Assembly: GCA_021810725.1 (NCBI GenBank)
Contig: JAJZIE010000021.1
Span: forward strand, 1 to 17,027
Reading direction: 5' to 3'
DNA: 17,027 nt
DNA from: Bacillota bacterium
Lineage (GTDB): Bacteria; Bacillota; Sulfobacillia; JAJZYS01; JAJYTV01
The position numbers were made by a program, and so were the translations under genes. Position 1 is the first letter of the stretch, and every line of letters begins with the position of its first letter. Shown here piece after piece: positions 7,867-14,301 of this stretch. The notes beneath the pieces were generated by a model. The model did not search any database and was not told the DNA's origin. It saw nothing but the letters and a program-made list of their open reading frames with translations.

Positions 7867-7904
7867 GCGGAGCGGGACCGCGCCCGGGGGTGGTCCCGCT
7901 CCGC
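7867..7904. terminator. Hairpin between convergent genes, probable bidirectional terminator
   Basis: GCGGAGCGGGACC (7867-7879) and GGTCCCGCTCCGC (7892-7904) form a perfect 13-bp stem with a 12-base loop. It lies 22 bases after the peptidase stop and 17 bases from the convergent recombinase stop. The T run after it (CTTT) is short, so termination may depend on the very stable stem or on Rho. Confidence 0.7.
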
Positions 7905-7921
7905 CTTTGCACCGCATTCGC

Positions 7922-8857
7922 CTAGGCGTCCGGCGGTTTCTCCGCCGGGCTGTCCAGGAGACTTGCGAGCCGGCGCGCCGCCTGCCGCCTCGTATCCACG
8001 AGCACGTGCGCGTAGACGCGTGCGGTGAGGGCCGTGCTCTCGTGGCCGAGGTGTGACGATATCTCCCTGAGGCCGACGCCGGCCAGAAGCTGCAGGCTTG
8101 CGTTGGTGTGGCGCAGGGCATGCAGGCCATGCGGCGCCAGCCCGGCCTCCTCGCGCAGCCTGGCCCAGGCGCGCGCCACGTTGCGGCGCGAGAGCAGCGT
8201 CCCCTTGCGGCTCGGGAAGACGAGATCGAGAGGGTTGGGACCACCGTCCACCTGACGTTCCCGGTGGCGGTGCAGCAGTGCGACGGTCTGGCCGGTCAGG
8301 GCGATCTCGCGCAGGCCGGCCGCTGTCTTGGGCGGGCCGACGAGGACGTGGCCCGCCACCTCCGCGGCGGCGCGCCGAACCCGCAGGCTCTCGCGCGGCA
8401 GGTCCACGTCGGACCAGCTGAGTGCGATCGCCTCGCCGATGCGCAGCCCCGTCTGCCACAGGAACGAGAAGAGCGGTCCGAGACGGTGACGGTCGGCGAC
8501 GGCGTCCAGGCGGCGCATGTCCTCGAGCGTGAACGAGCTGACCAGGCGGGCCGAAGGGCGCGGCGAGCGCACCCGCTTGAACGGGCTCTCCTGCAGGACT
8601 CCCAGCCGCACCGCATCCGCGAGCGCCGCACGCAGGACGGACATCGTGTAGGTCACGGTGCGCGTGGAAAGCCTGCCGCCGCCGCGCGCCTCCTTCTGCC
8701 CGAGTTCGCCGAGCCAGACCTGCAGGCGCAGCGGCGACAACTCCCCGAGGCTGAGAGCCCCGAGGTGGGGCAGGATGTGCAGGCGGGTCAGACGGCCATA
8801 GGCATCGAGCGTAGCGGGGCGCAGCTCCGGGGTGCGGGCGGCGAGCCAAGCCTGCAT
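7922..8857 (-). CDS. Tyrosine recombinase / phage-type integrase
   Basis: A 311-residue site-specific recombinase from the ATG at 8857. The N-terminal core-binding (SAM-like) domain covers about 1-95 and the catalytic domain about 105-300. All catalytic residues are visible: Arg139 in TGLRIGEA, Lys177 in GPPKTAAG, His246 and Arg249 in GLHALRH, His272 in LGHES and the nucleophile Tyr282 in ARVYAHV. It should therefore be able to cut and rejoin DNA. The start is uncertain: homologues often have 10-15 residues before this point, and a CTG at 8899 with GAGGGAG upstream would add SQTSDARTTLEAY. No ATG, GTG or TTG occurs in frame between the two. There is no excisionase, relaxase or phage gene beside it, so it is a lone recombinase. 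A strong dyad lies just upstream. Confidence 0.9.
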   Translation of the reverse strand: MQAWLAARTPELRPATLDAYGRLTRLHILPHLGALSLGELSPLRLQVWLGELGQKEARGGGRLSTRTVTYTMSVLRAALADAVRLGVLQESPFKRVRSPRPSARLVSSFTLEDMRRLDAVADRHRLGPLFSFLWQTGLRIGEAIALSWSDVDLPRESLRVRRAAAEVAGHVLVGPPKTAAGLREIALTGQTVALLHRHRERQVDGGPNPLDLVFPSRKGTLLSRRNVARAWARLREEAGLAPHGLHALRHTNASLQLLAGVGLREISSHLGHESTALTARVYAHVLVDTRRQAARRLASLLDSPAEKPPDA

Positions 8858-8901
8858 GTAGGCCTCAAGGGTCGTACGGGCATCGCTTGTCTGGGACAGA
8901 T

Positions 8902-8930
8902 TGGCACACTCCCTCGAGGGCAGTGTGCCA
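8902..8930. repeat. Strong dyad upstream of the recombinase
   Basis: TGGCACACT (8902-8910) and AGTGTGCCA (8922-8930) are perfect 9-bp inverted arms around CCCTCGAGGG plus one extra C. On the minus-strand RNA this folds as a 12-bp stem with one bulged base and a UCGA loop. It lies 34 bases after the glycosyltransferase stop and 44 bases before the recombinase ATG. It may end the glycosyltransferase transcript (no U tract follows), control recombinase translation, or be a recombinase binding site, since two inverted arms around a short core is how such sites look. Confidence 0.6.
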
Positions 8931-8964
8931 CAGAGCAGACATGGAATGGAAGAGAATGGATGTG

Positions 8965-10185
8965 CTAGGCCACCCAGTGGGCGGTCGCGAACAGCGCGAC
9001 GAACAGCCCGCCGCAGGCGACGGATGCCCAGAGCAGGGGACGTGCCCAGCGCGGATGCTCCTTGAGGAAGAGGCCCGCGGCGAGGAAGATCGGCCAGGCC
9101 GAGAGCAGGAAGCGCGGCGCGGACATCAGCGGCACGCCGTTCGAGGGATAGAAGAGCGGCACCAGCAGCACGACGAGCGCGTAGGACCAGAGCGCCGGCC
9201 GCAGGCGGCGGATGGCGTAGTAGAGCAGCACGAGCCCGAGCAGGGTGAACAGCAGGTTCCAGGTGTTCGAGATGACGACGAGGGGCTCGCCGGTCGCGAA
9301 GAGATGCGGCCACGCGAGCTGCGGGAAGTGGCGCCAGAAGTCCCGGGCGGCGAGAGAGAATGTCGTCCAGAGCGGCGCGAAGCTGCGGCCCCAGTGGGCC
9401 TGGGCGTGCTGGAACGTGAGCGGGCTGCCGAAGGCGAAGGTGAGATAGACCATGTAGGCGAGGAGCCCAAGCGGCACCAGGAGGAGCGATAGCCACTCGC
9501 GCCAGGGGCGGTGCTGCTGCCAGAGCGTGATCAGGATGGGCAGTCCGAGCAGGATGCCGTCGACCGACGCCGCTGAGGCGATGCCCGCGATCAGCGCGGC
9601 CCAGCCGACGCGGCCGAGCGAGAGCAGGTAGAGGGCGCCCGCGGAGAGCAGGAGAACGAGCGCTTCCGGATAGACCGCGGTGAAGTAGAAGCTGCTCGGG
9701 AAAAAGGCGAGAGCGACGATCGTGTACCAGGCGGCGTCGGACCCCAGCTCGCGCCGGGCGATCTGGTAGATCAGCCAGCTGCCGCCGAGAAAGCTGGCGA
9801 ACGAGACGACCAGGCCGGAGACGTCGGTGCCGCCGAATAGGTGGACGAGGAGGGGGTAGAGCGGGAAGAACGCCGTGGCGACGGCGCGCCCGGTGTAGCC
9901 CAAGGTGGCGATCGAAAGGTACCAGAACCCGTCCCAGTGGGCCCAGACGCCGAGGAGGCTCTGGCTCCAGTAGCCGGACGGCGGCACGAGGTAGCCGGGG
10001 ACGGTCTGCACCCAGGCATGGGGCAAGTACCGGTAGGCGAGCGCACCGATCTCGAGGACGACCACCCGCGACATGACGACAAGCGCCGCGAGCAGGGCGA
10101 GAGGCGACTGCAGCCAAGCGAGCGCGCCGCCGCCCTGGCGCTCGCCGGCCTGAAGGTCACGGCGCGCCGAGAATGCCCGGTTCAA
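8965..10185 (-). CDS. PIG-V-like integral membrane glycosyltransferase (mannosyltransferase family)
   Basis: A 406-residue polytopic membrane protein with roughly nine or ten hydrophobic helices. Signatures of the PIG-V/GT-C mannosyltransferase group are HWDGFWYLSIATLGYT (84-98) with the likely catalytic Asp85, AFFPLYPLLV (105-114), and FFPSSFYFTAVYPEAL (161-176), which matches the conserved proline/serine and Tyr-x-Glu segment. Such enzymes use a polyprenyl-phosphate sugar on the outer membrane face; the acceptor here is unknown. The start is TTG 10185, which overlaps the stop of the LCP-like gene in TTGA, so translation is probably coupled. The ribosome site is poor, in keeping with coupling. 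The pairing suggests a role in building or modifying a cell-envelope glycan. The stop is followed by the dyad at 8902-8930. Confidence 0.82.
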   Translation of the reverse strand: MNRAFSARRDLQAGERQGGGALAWLQSPLALLAALVVMSRVVVLEIGALAYRYLPHAWVQTVPGYLVPPSGYWSQSLLGVWAHWDGFWYLSIATLGYTGRAVATAFFPLYPLLVHLFGGTDVSGLVVSFASFLGGSWLIYQIARRELGSDAAWYTIVALAFFPSSFYFTAVYPEALVLLLSAGALYLLSLGRVGWAALIAGIASAASVDGILLGLPILITLWQQHRPWREWLSLLLVPLGLLAYMVYLTFAFGSPLTFQHAQAHWGRSFAPLWTTFSLAARDFWRHFPQLAWPHLFATGEPLVVISNTWNLLFTLLGLVLLYYAIRRLRPALWSYALVVLLVPLFYPSNGVPLMSAPRFLLSAWPIFLAAGLFLKEHPRWARPLLWASVACGGLFVALFATAHWVA

Positions 10186-10934
10186 GGCGTCACCCGTTTC
10201 TGGAGCAGCGTTTTCGGCAGTTGCTTGAGGCGGATGGGTGCCACCTTCTGGTCGTTCACGTAAGTGACGAGCACGAACAGCTCCTGGAAGGACAGACTCG
10301 TGCGAGAGCCGGCGAGAACCTGGCCGGCCAGCACGGTGGCGTCGCCCTGCAGCTGCGGCACGTAGCTGATCAGGTCCGAGATCACCTGGATCTGTCCCTT
10401 GCGGTCAGGACGCGCCGCCGGCCAGCCGAGATCGACGAGCGCCTGATGCGGGGTCAGGTTGGCTGGCCAGGCCGGGATGTCCTGCTGCAGCGACGTGAGC
10501 ACGTTCTCGACCACGCCGGCATCGATCACGATGTAGCCGTTCAGCTTGATGCCGAGGTCCTGGCTGACCGCCGTCGCGATCGCCTGGCGCGTCAACGTGG
10601 GAGCGCCCGCCGCCAGGGTTACCCCGGTCGCGGACGTGAGGTCTCCCGAGACGGGCAGGATGCCGATCACGCGGCTCGTCGGCCGGATCACGGCGACAAA
10701 GGCCGCGATGCCGGGACCTGACGTGCTGGTGTCGGTGCCACGGATCACGACGAGCACCGCTTGCGCCTTCGCCGTGGTCGGGTCCGGGCGCTGGGTCACG
10801 CCTCCCGCGTGGACGATCAGGACGGCCGCCAGGATCGCCAGTACGGCGAGCCAGAGCAGGAAGCGCTGACCGAAGAACTGCGGGCGGTGCTTTGCTGGCG
10901 CCGGGCTCTTGAGGGGACCTTGATCACTCAGCAT
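10182..10934 (-). CDS. LCP-like (LytR-CpsA-Psr related) membrane-anchored envelope protein
   Basis: A 250-residue protein: short cytoplasmic tail, one transmembrane helix (about 24-44) and an extracellular domain. The domain follows the LCP pattern: VLVVIRGTDTS (60-70) for the first strand, FVAVIRPTSRVIGILPVSGD (79-98), then LTRQAIATAVSQDLGIKLNG (114-133) and YIVIDAGVVENVL (134-146). LCP enzymes attach teichoic-acid-like glycans to peptidoglycan and bind the lipid pyrophosphate through arginines, usually in SIPRD. Here the same place reads LPVSGD, so that arginine is absent; the protein may be a divergent or non-catalytic member. The similarity is modest and the call is tentative. The start is uncertain: ATG 10934 gives a sensible topology, while TTG 10997 would add 21 residues. 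It overlaps the glycosyltransferase start. Confidence 0.55.
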   Translation of the reverse strand: MLSDQGPLKSPAPAKHRPQFFGQRFLLWLAVLAILAAVLIVHAGGVTQRPDPTTAKAQAVLVVIRGTDTSTSGPGIAAFVAVIRPTSRVIGILPVSGDLTSATGVTLAAGAPTLTRQAIATAVSQDLGIKLNGYIVIDAGVVENVLTSLQQDIPAWPANLTPHQALVDLGWPAARPDRKGQIQVISDLISYVPQLQGDATVLAGQVLAGSRTSLSFQELFVLVTYVNDQKVAPIRLKQLPKTLLQKRVTP

Positions 10935-11399
10935 GGGCTGCCGTACGAAGCGGCCCACGGCCGGAGTGGCGTCGCCCGAGCAGACGCGGCACGGCAAGGG
11001 AAGCTATTCATGAAGCGGAAGCGCCGAACGCGTCGCCTGTGTGCGATTCCGCTGCATCACCGGGCATGTCGGCGCCACCTGCCTTCTCTCAGAATCGGTT
11101 GTAGAAACGCGCATGCTACAAGTATAGCGTGGACGGGCGCAAGCTTGATGTGGACAACGTAAGGCTTGTGCAGCATGCAGCCATGGCCGACCGGACGCGA
11201 CATCTGGCGGCAGATGTCCGCCGTGTGTGGAGCACGTCTCATGTTCAGGATTGCCAATCGCGCCCGAGATCGTTCCCTGGGAAAGTGTCCGACGGCAAGG
11301 ATGCCGCGGCCACCTTTGGGGTGCGGCCCTTGCGGGCGGAACGAACGTGGCGCAGGCCGGCAGGCGACGCGACGGTCGCCATCGCGCCCTGCGCCGCGC
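10935..11399. other. Gene-free stretch between the envelope genes and the tRNA operon
   Basis: About 465 bases with no convincing gene on either strand; reading frames here are short, arginine-rich and lack start signals. It must hold the promoter of the minus-strand envelope genes, but I see only a TATACT-like -10 (about 11122-11127, minus strand) without a good -35. TTGTAG (11099-11104) and CTACAA (11116-11121) form a short inverted repeat around GCATGC. The right end carries the plus-strand tRNA promoter. Confidence 0.4.
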
Positions 11400-11428
11400 T
11401 TGACCGTCTTTCGTCCCCCGGCTACAAT
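11400..11428 (+). promoter_or_regulatory. Promoter of the tRNA operon
   Basis: TTGACC (11400-11405) and TACAAT (11423-11428) each match the sigma-70 consensus at five of six positions with an ideal 17-base spacer. Transcription should begin near 11435, about ten bases before tRNA-Asn. It is the best promoter in the window. Confidence 0.85.
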
Positions 11429-11445
11429 GGCAGTTGTCGAGACAT

Positions 11446-11520
11446 TCCTCGATAGCTCAACGGTAGAGCATCCGGCTGTTAACCGGAGGGTTGCAGGTTC
11501 GAATCCTGCTCGAGGAGCCA
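11446..11520 (+). tRNA. tRNA-Asn (GUU)
   Basis: A full cloverleaf: acceptor TCCTCGA pairs with TCGAGGA, D stem GCTC/GAGC, anticodon stem TCCGG/CCGGA around loop CTGTTAA (anticodon GTT), T stem GCAGG/CCTGC with TTCGAAT, discriminator G and an encoded CCA. It is the first gene of a three-tRNA operon. Confidence 0.96.
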
Positions 11521-11537
11521 ATTTTTGGGTTCGGCAT

Positions 11538-11612
11538 GGGCCCATAGCTCAGCGGTAGAGCTGCCGGCTCATAACCGGTTGGTCGCATGTTCGAATCATG
11601 CTGGGCCCACCA
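11538..11612 (+). tRNA. tRNA with CAU anticodon (Met elongator or lysidine-modified Ile2)
   Basis: Acceptor GGGCCCA pairs with TGGGCCC; D stem GCTC/GAGC; anticodon stem GCCGG/CCGGT around CTCATAA (anticodon CAT); T stem GCATG/CATGC; discriminator A; encoded CCA. It is not an initiator, because the first pair is matched G-C and the anticodon stem lacks the three G-C pairs. The C4-G69 and C5-G68 pairs are those reported to favour the lysidine synthetase TilS, which leans toward Ile2 (AUA codons), but elongator Met is not excluded. It lies 17 bases after tRNA-Asn. Confidence 0.93.
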
Positions 11613-11619
11613 AATGTTC

Positions 11620-11694
11620 GGGCGCGTAGCTCAGGGGTAGAGCGCATGACTCACATTCATGAGGTCGCAGGTTCGAAACCTGCCGTGCCCACCA
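11620..11694 (+). tRNA. tRNA-Val (CAC)
   Basis: Acceptor GGGCGCG pairs with CGTGCCC (one G-U); D stem GCTC/GAGC; anticodon stem CATGA/TCATG around CTCACAT (anticodon CAC); T stem GCAGG/CCTGC with TTCGAAA; discriminator A and encoded CCA. It reads GUG codons, common in this GC-rich DNA. It starts 7 bases after the CAU tRNA. Confidence 0.95.
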
Positions 11695-11706
11695 TCTTTC
11701 GAAGAG

Positions 11707-11743
11707 GAACCCGCAGATCCACGTCAACTGGATCTGCGGGTTC
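11707..11743 (+). terminator. Terminator hairpin of the tRNA operon
   Basis: GAACCCGCAGATCCA (11707-11721) and TGGATCTGCGGGTTC (11729-11743) form a perfect 15-bp stem with a 7-base loop, 12 bases after tRNA-Val. The tract after it (GCTTGTTGCT) is only moderately T-rich. Confidence 0.8.
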
Positions 11744-11906
11744 GCTTGTTGCTCCCGTGTCCAGTCGAACGAAGGCCCCCATACGTCTATCTGGCGGATT
11801 GGCTGACTGAGCACCCCCGAGCCCCGTTGGCCGAAGCCGCACAAAGCGAGTCCTGAAGCATGGCCATCCTGCCGGGGCCCAGTGGCCGTAACGCGACCCC
11901 TTTAAA

Positions 11907-11918
11907 TCCCATATGGGA
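11907..11918. promoter_or_regulatory. Perfect 12-bp palindrome upstream of the GntR gene
   Basis: TCCCATATGGGA is a perfect palindrome about 80 bases before the regulator start, in an AT-richer patch beginning TTTAAA. Its centre is 51 bases, about five helical turns, from the centre of the operator-like dyad at 11957-11970. It may be a protein-binding site; no matching factor can be named. Confidence 0.4.
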
Positions 11919-11956
11919 GCGACGCAGGAGATCGGCCCTCTTTGCGGGAAACAGAC

Positions 11957-11970
11957 GATTGTCAACAATC
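11957..11970. promoter_or_regulatory. Candidate GntR/FadR-type operator
   Basis: GATTGTCAACAATC has 6-bp inverted arms around CA and contains the TTGT..ACAA core usual for operators of the FadR branch of the GntR family. It lies 24 bases before the regulator's GTG start. A weak -10-like AACAAT (11964-11969), 16 bases after TTGCGG (11942-11947), overlaps it, so a bound regulator could block transcription of its own operon. Confidence 0.6.
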
Positions 11971-11993
11971 GACGGAGCAAGGGGGGTCGTGCG

Positions 11994-12692
11994 GTGGACG
12001 AGCGGCCCGAGGCCACGCGAGAGTGGCGCAAGACTCTTTCGCAGGGCATCGTAGGGGACTTGCGCTCCGCGATTCTACGGGGGGAGATCGAGCCGGGCCG
12101 AAGGCTCGTGGAGACGGAACTGGCGGAGCACTACCGCGTCAGTCGAGGACCGCTCAGGGAGGCATTCAGGGTTCTGGAGCGGGAGGGCCTCGTGCAGTAC
12201 GTGCCTCGGCGCGGAACCTTTGTCATCGCGCTTTCGCGCAGGGACTGGCACGAGACGTACTCGCTGCGGCTGCTACTAGAGACGTTCGCGTACCGGCTGG
12301 TGGTGGACCGGATCTTGGAGGACGACCGGGTGCAGCTGCAGCGGATCGTCGAAGACATGCGCATCGCTGGGGCACGCAACGACATCGCGTGGCTGTTGGA
12401 CCTGGACCTGCGATTCCACGCTTACCTCGTGCAGCGGACGGGCCATCAGCGGCTTTGCGAGATCTGGGACAACCTGAGCCAAATCATGAGTGCGGTGTTC
12501 CTGTACGTCATGCGCGAACGAAGCGTTTCGGGCTCGCAGGTGGGCGATCGGCATCAAGAGATACTCGACGCGTTCGGGAGCCGCGATGCGGCGCGGGTCG
12601 AGCAGGTGCTGCGCCAGCACTATTTCATTGACGAGATCGATGGTCCAGAGGGGGAGAGCCGAATTGACGAGAGCGAAGGGCTGGGCGGCTAG
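11994..12692 (+). CDS. GntR-family regulator, FadR branch with FCD domain
   Basis: A 232-residue DNA-binding regulator. The winged helix-turn-helix (about 18-78) contains LRSAILRGEIEPGRRLVE, LAEHYRVSRGPLREAFRVLE and the wing YVPRRGTFV. The all-helical FCD ligand domain spans about 85-210 and carries the usual metal-ligand set Asp138 and His142 (DLRFH), His187 (GDRHQEIL) and His209 (RQHY). FCD regulators bind organic acids or similar small molecules and generally release DNA on binding. The GTG at 11994 is supported by AAGGGGGG seven bases upstream; an ATG at 11913 would add 27 residues with no ribosome site. The gene overlaps the next by 29 bases, so regulator and transporter are one transcript. 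The dyad at 11957-11970 is its likely operator. The effector is probably the imported compound or its breakdown product. Confidence 0.93.
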   Translation: MDERPEATREWRKTLSQGIVGDLRSAILRGEIEPGRRLVETELAEHYRVSRGPLREAFRVLEREGLVQYVPRRGTFVIALSRRDWHETYSLRLLLETFAYRLVVDRILEDDRVQLQRIVEDMRIAGARNDIAWLLDLDLRFHAYLVQRTGHQRLCEIWDNLSQIMSAVFLYVMRERSVSGSQVGDRHQEILDAFGSRDAARVEQVLRQHYFIDEIDGPEGESRIDESEGLGG

Positions 12693-14241
12693 AGGCGTCG
12701 CTGCCGTCGCCCTTGCGACCATGGTCGCGGGGTGTGGTTCCTCGACGGCGCCTAGCAGCGCAGCCGCGAGTTCGAAGCCAGTGTACGGAGGCACCTTCCG
12801 CGTTGCGCTTCCCGTGGACGCCGGAACGCTCGATCCGCGCCTCTCGCAGGACACGTCGGCGACGGCCGTGGACAGCCTGATCTTCAACGGGCTCGTCGCG
12901 ATCAACAACAACCTGCAGGCGGTACCAGGGCTCGCGACCAGATGGAAGCAGGTCAACCCGACGACGTGGGACTTCTACCTGCGCAAGGGCGTCGAGTTCT
13001 CGAACGGCCAGCCGTTCACGTCGCAGGATGTCGTCTATACCTTCGACACGATCCTGAACCCGAAGTTCAACGCGCCGCACGCCCAGCTCTACGCCGCGAT
13101 CAAGAGTGTCGTGCCCATCGGAAAGTATGAGGTGCAGTTCAACCTCTCCGAGCCGTACGCTCCGCTGCTGAGCTACCTCAACATGGGCATCGTGCCGCAC
13201 GGCGCAGGCGCGAACGCGGACTTCGCCACGAATCCCGTCGGCACCGGCCCCTACGAACTCAAGTCCTGGCAGCGCAACAACCAGATCACCCTGGTGCGCA
13301 ACCCGCATTTCTATGGCAGTCGGCCGTACCTTAGCCAGATCGACTTCGTCGTGATGCCGGACAACACGTCGCAGGTCAACGCGCTCAAGGCTGGCACGCT
13401 CAACATGATCACCTCGCCTCTGCCGCCGCAGGACGTGATCACGCTGGAGCACGACTCGAGCGTCAACGTCCAGAAGGAGACCGGGCTCGGGATCATCTAC
13501 CTGAACCTCAACCTGAAAGACCCGATCCTGAAGGACCTCAAGGTGCGCCAGGCCCTCGACCTCCTGACCAACCGCAAGGCGATCACCCAGCAGATCTACA
13601 AGGGGATCGACACGCCGGCGGCCACGACGCTGATTCCCGGAACCTGGGCCTACGACTCGAGCATCCAGGCTCCGGCCTTCAACGTCGCCCAGGCCAAGAA
13701 GCTCCTCGCGGAGGATGGCTGGACGAAGAACAGCCAGGGCGTGCTGCAGAAGAACGGCAAGACTCTCTCCCTGACGCTCTCCACGTACAACGACCCGAAC
13801 CGCGTCGAGATCCTCACCTACCTGCAGAACGTATTCTCGCAGGTTGGTATCAAGGCCAATGTCGTGCAGCAGGACTGGCCGACGTTCATCGCCGGCGTGA
13901 TGGCTGGGCACTTCCAGGTGGCCTTGATCGGGTGGCTGGGTCTCGTGGATCCCGACAAGGCGATGTACGAACAGTTCACCACGAAGGGCGGCTTCAACTG
14001 GGAAGGCTACTCCAACTCGACCGTGGACAGTCTGCTGCAGCAAGCCCGCACGGCAACGACGATCGCGCAACGCAAGACGGACTATGACCAGGCCTCCAAG
14101 ATCGTCCTGCACGACCTGCCGTACATCGTCATCGCCGATCAGGGCTGGGTGGTGATCACGGGCAAGAACGTGCACGGCCTGCAGATCAACCGCACGGGCA
14201 GCTTCCGCGACCTCGCAAGCGTCTGGATGAGCCACAACTGA
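12664..14241 (+). CDS. ABC transporter solute-binding lipoprotein, DppA/OppA type
   Basis: A 525-residue family-5 extracellular solute-binding protein. The signal ends in the lipobox VAGC with Cys24 lipidated, followed by a Ser/Ala linker and the mature start YGGTFRVALPVDAGTLDPRL. Other family features are VDSLIFNGLV, LRKGVEFSNGQPFTSQDVVYT and VGTGPYELKSW. The family binds peptides, nickel, sugars or amidated and acylated small molecules, so the ligand is open. I chose TTG 12664: GAGGGGGAG lies about seven bases upstream and the signal peptide then has normal length; ATG 12640 is the alternative. The start lies inside the end of the regulator gene. It hands its ligand to the two permeases downstream. 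A 13-bp-stem hairpin directly after the stop may keep its mRNA more abundant than that of the permeases. Confidence 0.95.
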   Translation: MTRAKGWAARGVAAVALATMVAGCGSSTAPSSAAASSKPVYGGTFRVALPVDAGTLDPRLSQDTSATAVDSLIFNGLVAINNNLQAVPGLATRWKQVNPTTWDFYLRKGVEFSNGQPFTSQDVVYTFDTILNPKFNAPHAQLYAAIKSVVPIGKYEVQFNLSEPYAPLLSYLNMGIVPHGAGANADFATNPVGTGPYELKSWQRNNQITLVRNPHFYGSRPYLSQIDFVVMPDNTSQVNALKAGTLNMITSPLPPQDVITLEHDSSVNVQKETGLGIIYLNLNLKDPILKDLKVRQALDLLTNRKAITQQIYKGIDTPAATTLIPGTWAYDSSIQAPAFNVAQAKKLLAEDGWTKNSQGVLQKNGKTLSLTLSTYNDPNRVEILTYLQNVFSQVGIKANVVQQDWPTFIAGVMAGHFQVALIGWLGLVDPDKAMYEQFTTKGGFNWEGYSNSTVDSLLQQARTATTIAQRKTDYDQASKIVLHDLPYIVIADQGWVVITGKNVHGLQINRTGSFRDLASVWMSHN

Positions 14242-14249
14242 TCGACCGT

Positions 14250-14277
14250 CCGGGGCACGGCCACGGCCGTGCCCCGG
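14250..14277 (+). repeat. Intercistronic hairpin between binding protein and permease
   Basis: CCGGGGCACGGCC (14250-14262) and GGCCGTGCCCCGG (14265-14277) are perfect 13-bp arms with two bases between; in RNA about 11 pairs would form around a 6-base loop. No T tract follows, so it is unlikely to be a simple terminator. A structure in this place often protects the upstream binding-protein mRNA or lets only part of transcription through. Confidence 0.7.
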
Positions 14278-14301
14278 CCATTCCCCTGGGAGGTGGGTGA
14301 C

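Noticed and set aside
6645..8849. A 734-residue minus-strand open frame
   Set aside because: It is antisense to the S53 peptidase and frame-shifted to the recombinase, with shadow-type composition.
8858..10117. In-frame upstream extension of the recombinase to 731 residues
   Set aside because: The extension overlaps the glycosyltransferase gene in another frame and has no similarity to integrase N-termini; only the part from about 8857-8899 is integrase.
11057..11545. Small minus-strand frame containing GFEPATLRLTAG
   Set aside because: This peptide is the well-known spurious translation of the reverse strand of tRNA genes.
11446..11694. tRNA genes as attachment site for the recombinase
   Set aside because: I found no repeat of any tRNA 3' end near the recombinase; the shared CTCGAGG is too short.
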